A stretch of DNA of 15,607 nucleotides, from NCBI GenBank assembly GCA_003990745.1, contig RBNI01003565.1:1-15607 (forward strand), written 5' to 3'. Each line of letters starts with the position of its first letter. The stretch's first letter is position 1. Shown here piece by piece: positions 1 to 8,844 of the stretch. Source of the stretch: Jimgerdemannia flammicorona. Its lineage: Eukaryota > Mucoromycota > Endogonomycetes > Endogonales > Endogonaceae. Position numbers and translations under genes: made by a program. The notes below the pieces were generated by a model that saw nothing but the letters and a program-made list of their open reading frames with translations, had not been told where the DNA came from and ran no database searches.

Positions 1-72
1 TACCCCCCCCCCTACTCCTTCTTGATGAAAGATCACTTTATCAAACACCATCTCCACCCACCCACTACTTCA
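1..72 (-). mobile_element. LINE fragment (C-terminal ORF2 tail), cut by the window edge
   Basis: Read on the minus strand, this piece matches the ORF2 tail of the other two LINE copies in the window. The C-run followed by a stretch related to GATGAAAGATCACTTTAT parallels the start of the truncated copy near 12490-12550. The minus strand encodes a tail resembling VEMVFDKVIFHQ, against VEIVLDKVVFHW in the truncated copy. Similarity fades at about 72, which I take as a 5' truncation point. The poly(A) end and one TSD lie outside the window. The boundary is approximate. Confidence 0.6.
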
Positions 73-145
73 AAGATATACTTATTAACTCTACTACTAG
101 TTACTAGAACTAAAAGTCAAGAAGCTATATTTAAAGACTTAGATC
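73..145 (+). other. AT-rich target DNA, probable left arm of the oldest gypsy relic
   Basis: This short AT-rich stretch lies between the LINE fragment and the LTR element. Removing the LTR element joins it to 12307 across the AGATC duplication, just upstream of the plus-strand dUTPase relic. It should therefore be upstream coding sequence of that relic, but I recognise no domain in it. Confidence 0.4.
141..145. repeat. 5-bp target-site duplication, left copy
   Basis: AGATC directly precedes the LTR terminus TGTAAG at 146. The same five bases follow the far terminus CTTACA at 12302-12306. Five bases is the usual TSD length for Ty3/gypsy integrases, so the element still sits in its original insertion site. 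Confidence 0.85.
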
Positions 146-506
146 TGTAAGAGGGTTACTTGTTAGGGTAACTATTATATAGTTCTGGAAGGGTTTTTCT
201 GGAAGTTCTGGATATTCTGAAAGACTGTTTTCTTAAGGTCAAGATCAATTTTGTATGGAGTATGTCCTCTATGCTTATTGATTTTAAGATTGGGTTAACA
301 TCTCAACTAAAGTCCTTTCTTGGATTAGTTCTGGATGTTTAGAATTTTCTGTATTTTAGAAAGTTCAAAAAACTAAGACTAGCTTAGTTGAATTGATGTA
401 TTGCTGCAGATAATACCCAATTTAGGAAATTTCATGATGGGGTTAGGAGTGAGACCTAATGGGGAGCAGATTTACTTAAGAGTAGTTTGTGGGTTATTAA
501 ATAGGT

Positions 507-512
507 TTTATT
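507..512 (-). terminator. AATAAA polyadenylation signal in 3' LTR
   Basis: TTTATT on the plus strand reads AATAAA on the element strand, about 115 bp downstream of the LTR TATA box. This spacing suits an R region. The equivalent site in the other LTR, 11157-11162, is identical. Confidence 0.5.
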
Positions 513-625
513 CACTATTTATGATATTGCTATACTAAGAGTAGTAGTATGAAGGGGTATTGTGGTAAAGTGTTCAGGAATGTTCAAGTCTTCAAGTCTG
601 AGATTCTGAGGTCTGGGAGAGGGGA

Positions 626-633
626 TATTTATA
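626..633 (-). promoter_or_regulatory. TATA box of the 3' LTR
   Basis: The minus strand reads TATAAATA followed by a C-rich stretch. It is conserved in the other LTR at 11286-11293 while surrounding bases have diverged. It fits the U3 core promoter. Confidence 0.5.
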
Positions 634-791
634 CTAGTGAGGGGCTATCTGGGCTATACTGAATATGGATATAGCACTTAGTGCCTTGCTGAGTTGAAAT
701 GCAGTCACATAGTATAAGTATGATCTGATATATCAAGAGATCATCTGACTGCTGAGTTAGTTCACAGTTATGTTGTACAAGGCTAATCTAA

Positions 792-1604
792 CTATGCTAT
801 GACTGCTAAGCCATTTATAGATTTAGATACTATCTGGGTAGTCTTTGATGATATCACTATTGATGACATCATCTCTGGCAAAGTCTGAACAGTTTTCTAA
901 CTTCTGACATCATCAGTTTCAAAGGTATTATTACTTTTTTCTCTTATAAGATTAAGGCTGTTCTTGATAGCAGTGGTTATACAAGGATAACAGGTCTTGG
1001 TTCGCTTTTTTTTTTGGACTTCTGGTACATTTGTGAGGACTGGCTATCCTTGTCTAGAGTAAGGGCTCCCAATGTCATAGCTAGGGGTTCAAACCTCTCA
1101 GAAATGATATTTTCTGTAATTCAAGGCAATTTCTAGTAGTAATATCTGTCACATGGATGGCTTGAGATTGGTTTTGACAATGTTGGCTTTCTTGAGTTCA
1201 GATGAAGCATCCATCACTCTCCAATAGAGGTGATATAGATAGAGCAAACAAAGTTATTCAAATGTATTTTGCTTCTGCTAAGTAATGAGGTCTTATATAG
1301 TTGTGATATATTTTGGTCTTAAGTTGATAAGTGCAGTTTATAAATCTTTGATGGATGAGATAGGGTTCTTCTTATCTCAGTTTGAGTTTGGTACTTTTAG
1401 TTTCTTTTTATAATAGTATAGTATACCAAACTAGCTATAGAGGTTCAGAGTCAGTCTTATAGTTATAGTACTTCTTCTGGTATTCTTATGTCTTAGCAGT
1501 AGGTTCTTATACTTGCTGGCATATTTTGTGTAACCAGATAATCTCTTCAGTAATTTGTTTTATAGTCTCGCATATGGTTTCCAAATTAGTTCTGAAGATG
1601 ACAT
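792..1604 (-). pseudogene. Possible decayed ORF in U3 of the 3' LTR (271 codons)
   Basis: From an ATG at 1604 (starting MSSSELIWKPYARL) to a TAG at 792-794 the minus strand holds one frame. Its many in-frame TAG/TAA/TGA codons can mostly be explained as transitions from CAG, CAA or TGG. The 5' LTR has the same frame at 11452-12267, 272 codons. The two copies differ by a 4-base and a compensating 1-base indel, so the middle part differs in frame. I recognise no domain. AT-rich DNA also gives partially open frames by chance, and the stop density is only moderately below expectation, so this is a suggestion. Confidence 0.28.
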
Positions 1605-1639
1605 GTGATTTTGGTAGCTTAGAGGTTGTGCACTTATAA

Positions 1640-1655
1640 CTCTCTCCTTCTTAAC
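1640..1655 (-). other. Polypurine tract
   Basis: The element strand reads AAGAAGGAGAGAG immediately before the 3' LTR, one T from the terminus. This is the position and composition expected of the PPT that primes plus-strand cDNA synthesis. It supports both the LTR boundary at 1638 and the minus-strand orientation. Confidence 0.8.
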
Positions 1656-1999
1656 TTTCGACATCCTCATCAAGACCTTCTAATTTGATCTAGTGTTATT
1701 GTACTATTTGGATGGTTCTTGTGGCTGTATTTGTTGAGGATTTGTTCAACTTTATATTCTTCTTAGTCATTAATAATAACAGGTGCAGGTGATTCTGTGG
1801 TTCAGTTCAGAAATATGTCTCAGACTTTCTAGAGTAGGGGTCTAATATGGCTGTCAACTTTGGAAAAGTCTTCTTTAGAGTTCTCAGGTTCTCCTTTGGA
1901 TGGGTGGATGGAGATAGCAAAGAGAGGATATTTCTTGACCAATTTCTTGAGCTATAGCTTGTTGATGTGGGTGATCTTTGGTCCAGGGTCACTAGAGCT
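1656..1999 (-). pseudogene. Pol remnant: PR-RT linker joined in frame to integrase tail and chromodomain
   Basis: After the protease the frame reads KKLVKKYPLFAISIHPSKGE, like the linker between protease and RT in gypsy polyproteins, then PLL*KV*DIF, like the start of the RT region. It then passes directly to SPAPVIIND*EEYKVEQIL, the integrase C-terminus leading into a chromodomain. Near 1675-1710, after one frame change, IKLEGLDEDVES resembles the chromodomain core VKWEGLDEDEAT. RT, RNase H and integrase core, normally about 2.5-3 kb, are missing. The junction is at about 1795-1815, apparently without a frame change. The chromodomain seems to run up to the PPT and may extend into the LTR. 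Stops are in-frame TAG/TGA/TAA. Confidence 0.7.
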
Positions 2000-2323
2000 G
2001 AGTGGGTCCTTTTCACCTTGTAGTTTGAAGTTATGGTGTCCTTTCTTGATGGTCAGAGAATGGTTTACCCAATCAATCATGGGGTTCTCTTGTTTCAATC
2101 ATAGAGTTCCAAGGATGATTTCATTATCAGGAAGTGGCATGATCTGGAGGATAATATATACTTAGTAGTCACTAATTTGGAAGGATAGATTGTGGACTTC
2201 CTTGCTAATAACATATAAGGTTCCATCAGCTGTGGCAACTGCTTGAGTTTGTTATACCAGAGAGGTGAAGACCTTGAGTCTGTTGGCTGTTTCTTCATTG
2301 ATGAAGTTGTCTGAGGCACTACT
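2000..2323 (-). pseudogene. Retroviral-type aspartic protease, C-terminal part (gypsy), after the LINE insertion
   Basis: The frame opens with DSSASDNFINEETANRL. This is the protease active-site loop, canonically DSGA, with the Gly codon changed to AGT (Ser). It continues through TQAVATADGTLYV and the C-terminal hallmark NEIILGTL*LKQENPMIDW, matching the gypsy pattern of IILG, a tryptophan-leucine (here stop-Leu), NP and IDW. At least three in-frame stops (TAA, TAA, TGA) are present. The first part of the enzyme lies at 8088-8344. Joined, the two parts make one protease of normal size. The enzyme would cleave the gag-dUTPase-PR polyprotein during particle maturation. It is inactive here. Confidence 0.82.
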
Positions 2324-2332
2324 GTCTATCAT

Positions 2333-2335
<3 letters not shown>
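2324..2335. repeat. 12-bp LINE target-site duplication, left copy
   Basis: GTCTATCATAAT is duplicated exactly at 8088-8099 and flanks the LINE. On the minus strand it encodes the protease residues IMID, including the catalytic Asp codon. This copy directly abuts the poly(T) run, as expected at the 3' end of a minus-strand LINE. Confidence 0.9.

Positions 2336-2365
<30 letters not shown>
2336..2365 (-). other. Poly(A) tail of the LINE
   Basis: An uninterrupted T-run on the plus strand next to the TSD. The following bases ATAGTCACTTGGACT are shared with the truncated LINE copy at 12396-12410, fixing the conserved 3' end of the family. Confidence 0.9.
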
Positions 2366-2368
<3 letters not shown>

Positions 2369-2426
2369 GTCACTTGGACTCCCTTTATTACCCGAATTTA
2401 TAATAATATTAATACAGCCTAAGCCC

Positions 2427-5400
2427 TCAACCTATTCCACAGGGCCCCCCCCCTTCCTTAGTTCCTACAAATAATACCCCATCCATCTTTACCACCACCC
2501 TACCACCACTCTTCACTATAATCCTCCTTACTAGTCTCTTATGTTTCCCCCCCTTGGGGCTCCACCCAATCCACCATGCCTTGAAGAGCTCTAACATCAG
2601 CTCCTCTCACCTCACTATTCTCAGGCTCACCGGCCTCCAGGGGCCCTCCTCAAACGTGCTCTGCCAGTGTTCTGCAAGCCCCACCCAAAATGCGACGGCC
2701 CAGCCAACTGTCAGCCACTCATTTCCCACCCCCCCCACCAGCCTTGACTGCAGTGCTGCCTACTGCCCACCCACCTCAGGGTTCGGCACAGACACTCCCA
2801 GCCTCACCTCAACAACCTTCCAAAAATTCTCCAGACTCTCGCACTCCCCCAGCCAATGTTCAGGCATCTGTACCACCCCTCCCTCCTGTCCTACATTATG
2901 ATACTCCTCACAGTCAAAGATCTCACCATCCACCAGATGTCCAGTCCTAAAGTTAAGCATCACATTTCTATGCAACAGCCTCCACCATGCTACCCAGAAT
3001 TTTGGCGGGAGCCACCTCGACACAACCTTGAACCAAGACTATATGCCTGCCCAGTCCCACCTCTCCCCAATCCCAACCCCTTGCCAGGCCTCTGGCCAAA
3101 GGTCCTGCCCCAGACCCCTAAGGCACTCCATACCCTCCTCTAAGTGGAAGTCCTCGACCAGATTCTCTCCCAATAAGAGCCTGTCCCACCTCTATATCTC
3201 CGGACCCCAGTCCTCATCCCCTTCAGTACCTTGCCAATGGATCCCCATATGGTGCACCCCATCTACCACTCCCCACCAGAATTCTTTGTACCGCATCCTC
3301 TGGCTGCCATCCAAGGCCACCAAGGACAGTAGATCACCTGAGCCACCCCTTGGTGACACCCTTGTCTCCCACAAATGCTGCATAAGGGGCACCCATTCTC
3401 CTCCTCTCAACTCACTAGCCCTCTTCATCTACCACACCCTCAAGCAGAGTAGCCTCTTGGAAAAATCCACCAGGCCAAGTCCTCCGTGATCCACCAGAAG
3501 TGCTAGCACCTCCCAACCAATCTGACTCTGGCGTCCAGCCCAGAGCCAAGAGCGGGCCATCTTGAGAAGCCTTTTAACCACTCACTTAGGGAAGTCCAAA
3601 TAGTAACCCAGATACCAAAGCTTCGGCATCCAATACACATTCAGAACAGTTACCCTCCCTGCCAGCGACACCTGTCTATCACTCCAACCCATCAGTACTT
3701 TCCCCCATTCTACCAGCTTGTACTTCCACCACTCCTTGGGAAGTAAAGAGCTATACACTGAGAAATAGATACCCAAGTACCGTACCACTCCTCCTGCTGG
3801 GACAATTGTTCCAATGACATCCCCCCCTATGACTCCTTCCCCAAGGACCATTGTCTCACACTTGTGCCAGTTGAGTTTTGCTCCAGAACACCTCTCATAC
3901 CACTCAACTGTCCCCTTGAGCATAGCCATGTCAGCCACCGAACCCAACCCAACCACTATATCATCTGCAAAGGCCCCCACCTTCCAATTGATGCCTAAGA
4001 TATTCAGTCCACCAACTCTATACCGGATCTGATCCAACAATGGCTCCAAAGCAAAGGCATAAAGGATAGGTAACAATGGATCCCCCTGTGGCACTCCCCT
4101 CCCCAAGGAGAAAGAGGCCCCCCTATGTCCATTTACTAGAATCGCAGCCCTACTCCCTTCCAGTAATCCAATAAGTGACTGACACACACCCACTAGTACT
4201 CCAATACGCTCCAGTACTTTCTCTAGCCACACTCTCCGCACCCTATCATAGGCCTTCTCCTGGTCCAGAAATACCAAATGGCCATCCACCCCTGCAGCCC
4301 TAGCACCTTCAATGATACCGTGAACCCATGCCATGCCATCTTGGATCAGTCGACCTCCAACAAAGCCTTGCTGCTCCTTCCCTATCACCTGCTGTGCCAT
4401 ACCCTGTAACCTTGCCACCAGAATTTTGGTGACCAACTTGTGGTCCATATCCAGCAGCATGATTGGCCTCCAATTTTTCCAGTCCTCCTTATGCCCTTTG
4501 TCCTTGTACAGCAGGGAAACCAGCCCCAACTGCTGCCCTCCAATCCACTCCCCAGTACTGATGACTGCATCACACATCAGTGACATCTCCTCCAGAGCCT
4601 CCTCTACAGATGCCATACATTTCCAAAAGTTCCAAGACAGACCATCCTCCCCAGGTGCCATTCCTAGGGTTGTTGATACCAGAACTTGAAGGATCTCCTT
4701 GCCCAAAACCGGTCAGCCAAGATCCCCCAACCCTACTGCCAGATTCAGATGCCAATCTTCCAGATGCCGCTCAATGTCCTGTGCCCCCTCTCCTTCCTTC
4801 TCTTCACTCCAGAGGTTACTCCAGTGGGTGCTCAGCTGTCCAAGGATCCCCTGCATGCCTAATACCATCTCTCCCTCATCATTAAGGACTTCTTCCCACT
4901 GGTGTCTTACTCCCCTAGCATGAAGGAGATGGGACAAAAGCCTTGTAGGTCGTTCTCCTTCTTCCAATCCTTGTCACCTTAACCTGGCTGCCATAGCCTG
5001 AGCCTGCACTGCTTCCTCCTTTCTCAACAAATCCTGTAATTCCACTACTTCCAACTTAGCCCACTTAGCCTTCCAGTCCAATACCTCCTCCTCCTCCAAT
5101 AGCCCAGCCCAATTCAGAAGTAGTCTTTCTAGTCTCCTAGATGCTCATTGGACTCATCTCCTCTACTGAGCACCTTGCTCCTTCCCCACTTCCCCCCAGT
5201 ACCTCTGAGCTTCAGATTTCAGTCTATGCCACCTATCTCCAATTCTCATTCCTGCTCGCCTCCAATTAATAATCTTAGATCATACCTCTGCCACCCACTC
5301 ATTCCACAGATCCATCTCATCCAACAGCGAAGAGTTCAGATGCCAATGTCATGGCCCCTCTCTGCTCCCTCCAAACCTCCCACCTCCCCGAATACCCCAG

Positions 5401-6080
5401 TGATCTGACCAAGGGCACCACTCAACCTCCATCGTCTCCCAAACTGTATGTCCCCAGCACTCAGCAGTCAGAACCCAATCAATCCTAGTACCCAGCCCTC
5501 CCACCCAGTGTATATATAGACATCGATCCCCATCCTGAAGTCGCATGGTGTCTACTAGTGAGCTGAGCCGTTCCACCTCTTCCCAGTCCTCCAATCCCCC
5601 ACTCCTTCCTGCCATACCCCATCCCCCATCAGTTCTATCTAGTCTACTCTCCCATATCATATTAAAATCACCCCTCAGACAATCCACCCCAGCCTCAACC
5701 AAGAGCCCAGAATCCTGCAGATCTCCAATCTATGCCACTCGGGTCCCCCTCTCAGCCGGGCAGTAACAAGATCCCACCACAATTGAGTTCCATCCAGGCC
5801 TCCGCCATGTCCCCCACACTAATCTACTACTCCAATGTCCAGTGTCTGCAATGTCCCCTTTCCCCTTCCTAACCAGGATTCCCACTTTACCCTGCCAAAC
5901 TGCCTCCCCACCCCACTCTCTAGTCCATTCCAGTCCATCTTCCTCTCTCTCACACCATACATCCTGAAGTAAGAAGATATCTGCCTCCAGTTTCTTCAGC
6001 CATCCAAAAATCATACGTCACCTCCTAGTCTCTCTAAGCCCATTGATGTTCATAGAAAAAATGTTGGTTGTACTATTCAT
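2427..6080 (-). pseudogene. LINE ORF2: endonuclease-reverse transcriptase, 1218 codons, broken by 15 stops
   Basis: One frame runs from ATG at 6080 to a final TGA at 2427-2429. Residues 11-17 read MNINGLR, the start of an APE-type endonuclease. QDV follows, GDFNMIW is near residue 137 and WSDHW near 225, both catalytic signatures. The reverse transcriptase has APGEDGLSW, LDQEKAYDRV, GVPQGDPLLPILYAFALEP and the catalytic FADD near residue 704. Downstream are GGLGLVDF and a zinc-finger-like C-X2-Y-X14-H-X4-C at about 2843-2912. Its second Cys is now Tyr (TGT to TAT), but the truncated copy keeps Cys. In-frame stops: TGA at 6018, 5349, 5280, 5154, 5145, 4974, 4713, 3582 and 2607; TAG at 5730, 5163, 3429, 3192, 3039 and 2760. 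I found no frameshift. The protein would nick target DNA and reverse-transcribe the LINE RNA in place. RNase H was not recognised. Confidence 0.92.
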
Positions 6081-6114
6081 AGCAAAATATTTGATAATGT
6101 TGAAATCTCCACAT

Positions 6115-7824
6115 CTACAATTCCATGCTTACTTTCTCTCCAGCCAGATCCAGGTTCCATTCTGCCGCAATCTCAACTTCCACATTTTGCTGTTCATCCA
6201 GAGCTACCAATAATTCTGCACAGTCCTCACCATCCACTATCTCCATTGATGCCCGATGCTCCTTGCACACCACCTGCTACTTTTCCAGTCCCTTTCGTGG
6301 CCCCCACAGATAAGCTGCCCTTTCATTAGTGATACCCAAAAGTGTCACCTCCCTTACCTCAGTGACCTCATACTCCTCCGCCTCCAGCAGAGCTACCATC
6401 ATCTCATCTCTCAACTTCCTCACAACCTTCTCCCCTCACAGCACTCGCTCCCAGAATTCCTCACTGATCACCCAGAAGTCAATCTCACCCAGTTCCTCGG
6501 CCACCACATTTTGCAGTGCCCTCAATAGCCACTTCTCCCCTCCAACTACCTCTGCTGCCTGTGCCAAATCCACCTCCCCTTTCTTCCTCTCCTCAGTTCA
6601 CACAGACTCATCCCAACCATCCTCAGACACATCCTCCAGCTCTCCCTCTCCCACCTCGGGAACACCATACTGTATCAGAATATCTTCTGCCATTGCCATG
6701 TCCACTACAGCCTCCTCCGGCCTCTGTCCCCCACTCTCCTTCGCCTTCTCCCCTTGCTGCCCCTCCTCTGCCCAGATGCTAGCACTTGCTCCCGTGCCCT
6801 CCTCCATAGCCCTGGCCCTTTTACCCCCATCCAAACTGGCCAATAAATCCTTCTGCAGCTGTCTCCCCTTCGTCTTCTCCCAAAGCACCTTGTCCATTCG
6901 CACCTTCTTGCCCTCTATCACCTTCACTACCATCCTAGCCTCATAAGCCCTCCAAGCCCTTTGCCTCCTCTCCATGGCCCCAGCTAGGTCCTCAAGTGCC
7001 TCCAGCAGGTCCTCTTCCTCTTCCTCTGACCCCTTCACCCTCAAAACCTTGTACTCCACCAGGCCCCACTTCAATGCTACTGGTCAATCCCTAGCCTTCC
7101 CTGTATTCTCCATCCCAAACAGCCTCAACCAGACATCCACATTGCCTGTCCTGAGCTCAGTCCCCTCCCATACCCTGAACCCAATGTCGACCACCTCACT
7201 ATACTCCTTCACCATATCTGTGACCAGCCTCCTCGCCTCCTCCTTCTTCACTGTCAGCAGGTCCACAATCACCAGATGAACCACTTGGGAATTCCAATGC
7301 ATATACCTCACCATTGGCACTGAAATCCCTCCAATCACCACACCCTTCTCCACTGCCTCCAGTAGCAAACCCTCCTCTTCAAACCCCACCTCAACTGCCT
7401 CCAGCTTCTTCAAAAACTTAACCGAGGCTGCTCCTTTCACCTCACTAGCCAGCAGCCCCAGCACCATCTTTGCTGTTACCGCTAAGCCACGGAAGCACAG
7501 CATGATGGCAAATTCTGATCAAGATTTTTTGAGTAACGGGGCTGCCACTAGGCCCGTCACACCATCAGCCAGGTCCCCGGGTCTCGCGCTACTCCCCTGT
7601 CCAGGTCCCCCATCACCTGTCACATCTGGATTTTTTTCCAGATTGCCCATCACACTGCCATCAACAGTCACCACCTCAGCCACTACACCTCCAGCCCCAC
7701 TACGCTGACCCCCCAGTGGAGAGGCCTCCTTGCCACTCGAGGTAGCAGCCGCCTTCCCCAGCTCCAGCCAGCCATCCAGTCCAGTTGCCTGCTTCCCCAT
7801 CCTGACCTTATCCACGAAGGTCAT
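6115..7824 (-). pseudogene. LINE ORF1: RNA-binding-type protein, about 570 codons, broken by 5 stops
   Basis: A single frame from MTFVDKVRMGKQ (ATG at 7824) to TAG at 6115-6117, with in-frame stops at 7519 (TGA), 7084 (TGA), 6598 (TGA), 6436 (TGA) and 6277 (TAG). The first 100 residues are Gly/Ala/Ser-rich. The middle (FAIMLCFRGLAVTAKMVLGL and a following GNVDVWLRLF) has the alternating strand/helix look of an RRM-like ORF1 fold, but I cannot assign it firmly. Residues about 250-400 are highly charged with Glu-rich runs and probable coiled coil. The tail is again Glu-rich. ORF1 proteins of this class coat the LINE RNA. An ATG at 8000 opens a Gly-rich frame in another phase that runs into TGA just before 7824, so the true N-terminus may lie there and be frameshifted. 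ORF2 starts 34 bp downstream. Confidence 0.8.
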
Positions 7825-8087
7825 CCTCTCTCCCCATGTTGCTTTGCACCTCCTCTGCCACCACCTCCAGCCCCATGTCCCCTTATCGAAGCACTTGGCA
7901 TGCCAAGACCAGCATCTTGACCCCCCCCCACATATTGCCAGTCAAAGGCACTGGGGCCCCCCTGCTCAGTATGCTCACCAGAATGCTTGTTGCTTACCAT
8001 CTTGATAGCACCAATACTTGAAGATGTTGTTGAAAGTGTTGTCTGAGTCTTGTGTCACCCAAATGGTACTGGTGAAAGGGAGGCCTG
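7825..8087 (-). other. LINE 5' region (5' UTR and possible ORF1 N-terminus)
   Basis: On the element strand an ATG at 8000 starts MVSNKHSGEHTEQGGPSAF in a phase different from the main ORF1 frame. It passes a long G-run (C-run at 7921-7929) and ends in TGA close to 7824. A change in that homopolymer could have moved the frame. The remaining 87 bases to the TSD hold no recognisable motif and are probably the 5' UTR or part of an internal promoter. Confidence 0.5.
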
Positions 8088-8099
8088 GTCTATCATAAT
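8088..8099. repeat. 12-bp LINE target-site duplication, right copy
   Basis: An exact copy of 2324-2335. It marks the 5' end of the LINE and is also the last uninterrupted coding stretch of the protease before the insertion. Confidence 0.9.
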
Positions 8100-8344
8100 C
8101 TTGACAGATACTTGGTTGATAAAAGCTTGAAGTGTAAGCAGTTTGTCTGATCCAATGGTGGTGATTTCAGTTATAGGGACTTTCTTTCTATTGGTTCTTT
8201 TTTGTGTCAGTTTATTGACATAAGAGAAGCAATCATCAATCATTCAGAAAGAGTATATTTCAATGCTATGGGGGCATCAGCTACTTGGTACATATCCATT
8301 TTCGATTTTTTTGTAGAATTGTTCTTCTTTATTTATAGTAGGTT
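8088..8344 (-). pseudogene. Aspartic protease, N-terminal part, with dUTPase-protease linker
   Basis: In the same minus frame as gag and dUTPase, this reads FSYVNKLTQKRTNRKKVPIT, then LLTLQAFINQVSVKIMID, the beta strand leading into the catalytic Asp of a retropepsin. The LINE cuts exactly after this motif, and the frame resumes with the active-site loop at 2323. In-frame stops lie between dUTPase and protease. The linker of about 50 residues has no recognisable domain. Confidence 0.75.
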
Positions 8345-8762
8345 GAGCTGGAGTCTTGTTTGATGAGCCAAATCCTTTAGATCCTTGGATGGTGGGTAGT
8401 AGTTCAGGAACTTCTTTAACTGTCAGAGTTGACTCAATTTTCTCAAATAGGATCTGAGCAATGCAGAAACCAATGGGGATCTTGAAGGATGTCTAACTAT
8501 AGTTTTGGATGAGGACAATAATTTCACCTGTATAATCTTCATCAATAACTCCTCCTTCTACTGAGAGTCCTTTCAATGCTAGGCTACTGTGACAGCATAT
8601 TCTTCCAATATATCCTTCAGAGATTTGGATGCTGATTCCTGTGTAGACTTGCTTGACTTCTCGGTTAGAAACTATAGCTTCTTCAGCTACATACAGGTCA
8701 TATCTAGCTGCCTTTTGACTTCCTTTGATTGGGGCCTTAGCAGTTTGTCTTAACTTGACAAA
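8345..8762 (-). pseudogene. dUTPase domain inside the gypsy polyprotein
   Basis: A trimeric-type dUTP pyrophosphatase with all five family motifs in order. Motif 1: KAPIKGSQKAARYDLYV (canonical GYDL; Gly now Arg). Motif 2: GRICCHSSLALKGL (canonical GRIAPRSGLALKG). Motif 3: GGVIDEDYTGEIIVLI, with the catalytic Asp and base-stacking Tyr intact. Motif 4: IGFCIAQILFEKI (canonical GDRIAQLI; the Arg to Cys change fits C-to-T). Motif 5: GSKGFGSSNK, the Gly/Ser-rich P-loop-like tail. One TAG lies between motifs 3 and 4. It shares a frame with the CCHC knuckle upstream and the protease downstream, so it was part of one polyprotein. The enzyme hydrolyses dUTP to dUMP and would keep uracil out of element cDNA. 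A second dUTPase relic lies at 12302-13560. Confidence 0.92.
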
Positions 8763-8844
8763 GTTTAGTATTCTGGTAGTTAGGTTATTGAGATGGTGCA
8801 GAGTAGTAACAGTTGCTTATGTTACTGTTTAGGGTTTTTGATTG

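Larger units (their letters stand above)
146..1638 (-). repeat. 3' LTR of the minus-strand gypsy element
   Basis: This copy aligns end to end with 10796-12301. It starts TGTAAG on the plus strand and ends CTTATA, where the other copy has CTTACA. In the first 92 aligned bases (149-240 against 10799-10890) I count 8 differences, all transitions. On the element strand it contains a TATAAATA box (minus strand of 626-633), an AATAAA signal (minus of 507-512) and several TGACATCA-type sites around 849-911. This gives U3 of roughly 1 kb, R of about 120 bp and U5 of about 350 bp. About 1.5 kb is long for a fungal gypsy LTR. Confidence 0.88.
2336..8087 (-). mobile_element. Nearly full-length non-LTR retrotransposon (LINE, Tad1/L1-like), two ORFs
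   Basis: A 5.75-kb minus-strand LINE with a 12-bp TSD, a 30-bp poly(A) tail (plus-strand T-run), a short 3' UTR, ORF2 (endonuclease, reverse transcriptase, C-terminal zinc finger), ORF1, and about 87 bp of 5' UTR upstream of a possible ORF1 start at 8000. An APE-type endonuclease, a FADD-type RT and a two-ORF layout place it with fungal Tad1-like or L1-like LINEs. I see no RNase H domain. It is unusually CT-rich on the plus strand, unlike the AT-rich host element. It is inactivated by 5 stops inside ORF1 and 15 inside ORF2, but has almost no frameshifts. Two shorter relatives lie at 1-72 and 12367-13214. Confidence 0.92.

Noticed and set aside
2554..3489. Plus-strand Pro/Ser/Thr-rich ORFs (for example 2554-2901 and 3028-3489)
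   Set aside because: They are antisense shadows of LINE ORF2, whose minus frame carries recognisable RT and zinc-finger motifs. Their low-complexity composition comes from the CT-rich strand.
6329..6946. Plus-strand 205-codon Ser-rich ORF
   Set aside because: It is antisense to LINE ORF1, whose frame is continuous over 570 codons apart from five stops. The Ser/Thr/Pro bias reflects complementary Glu codons.
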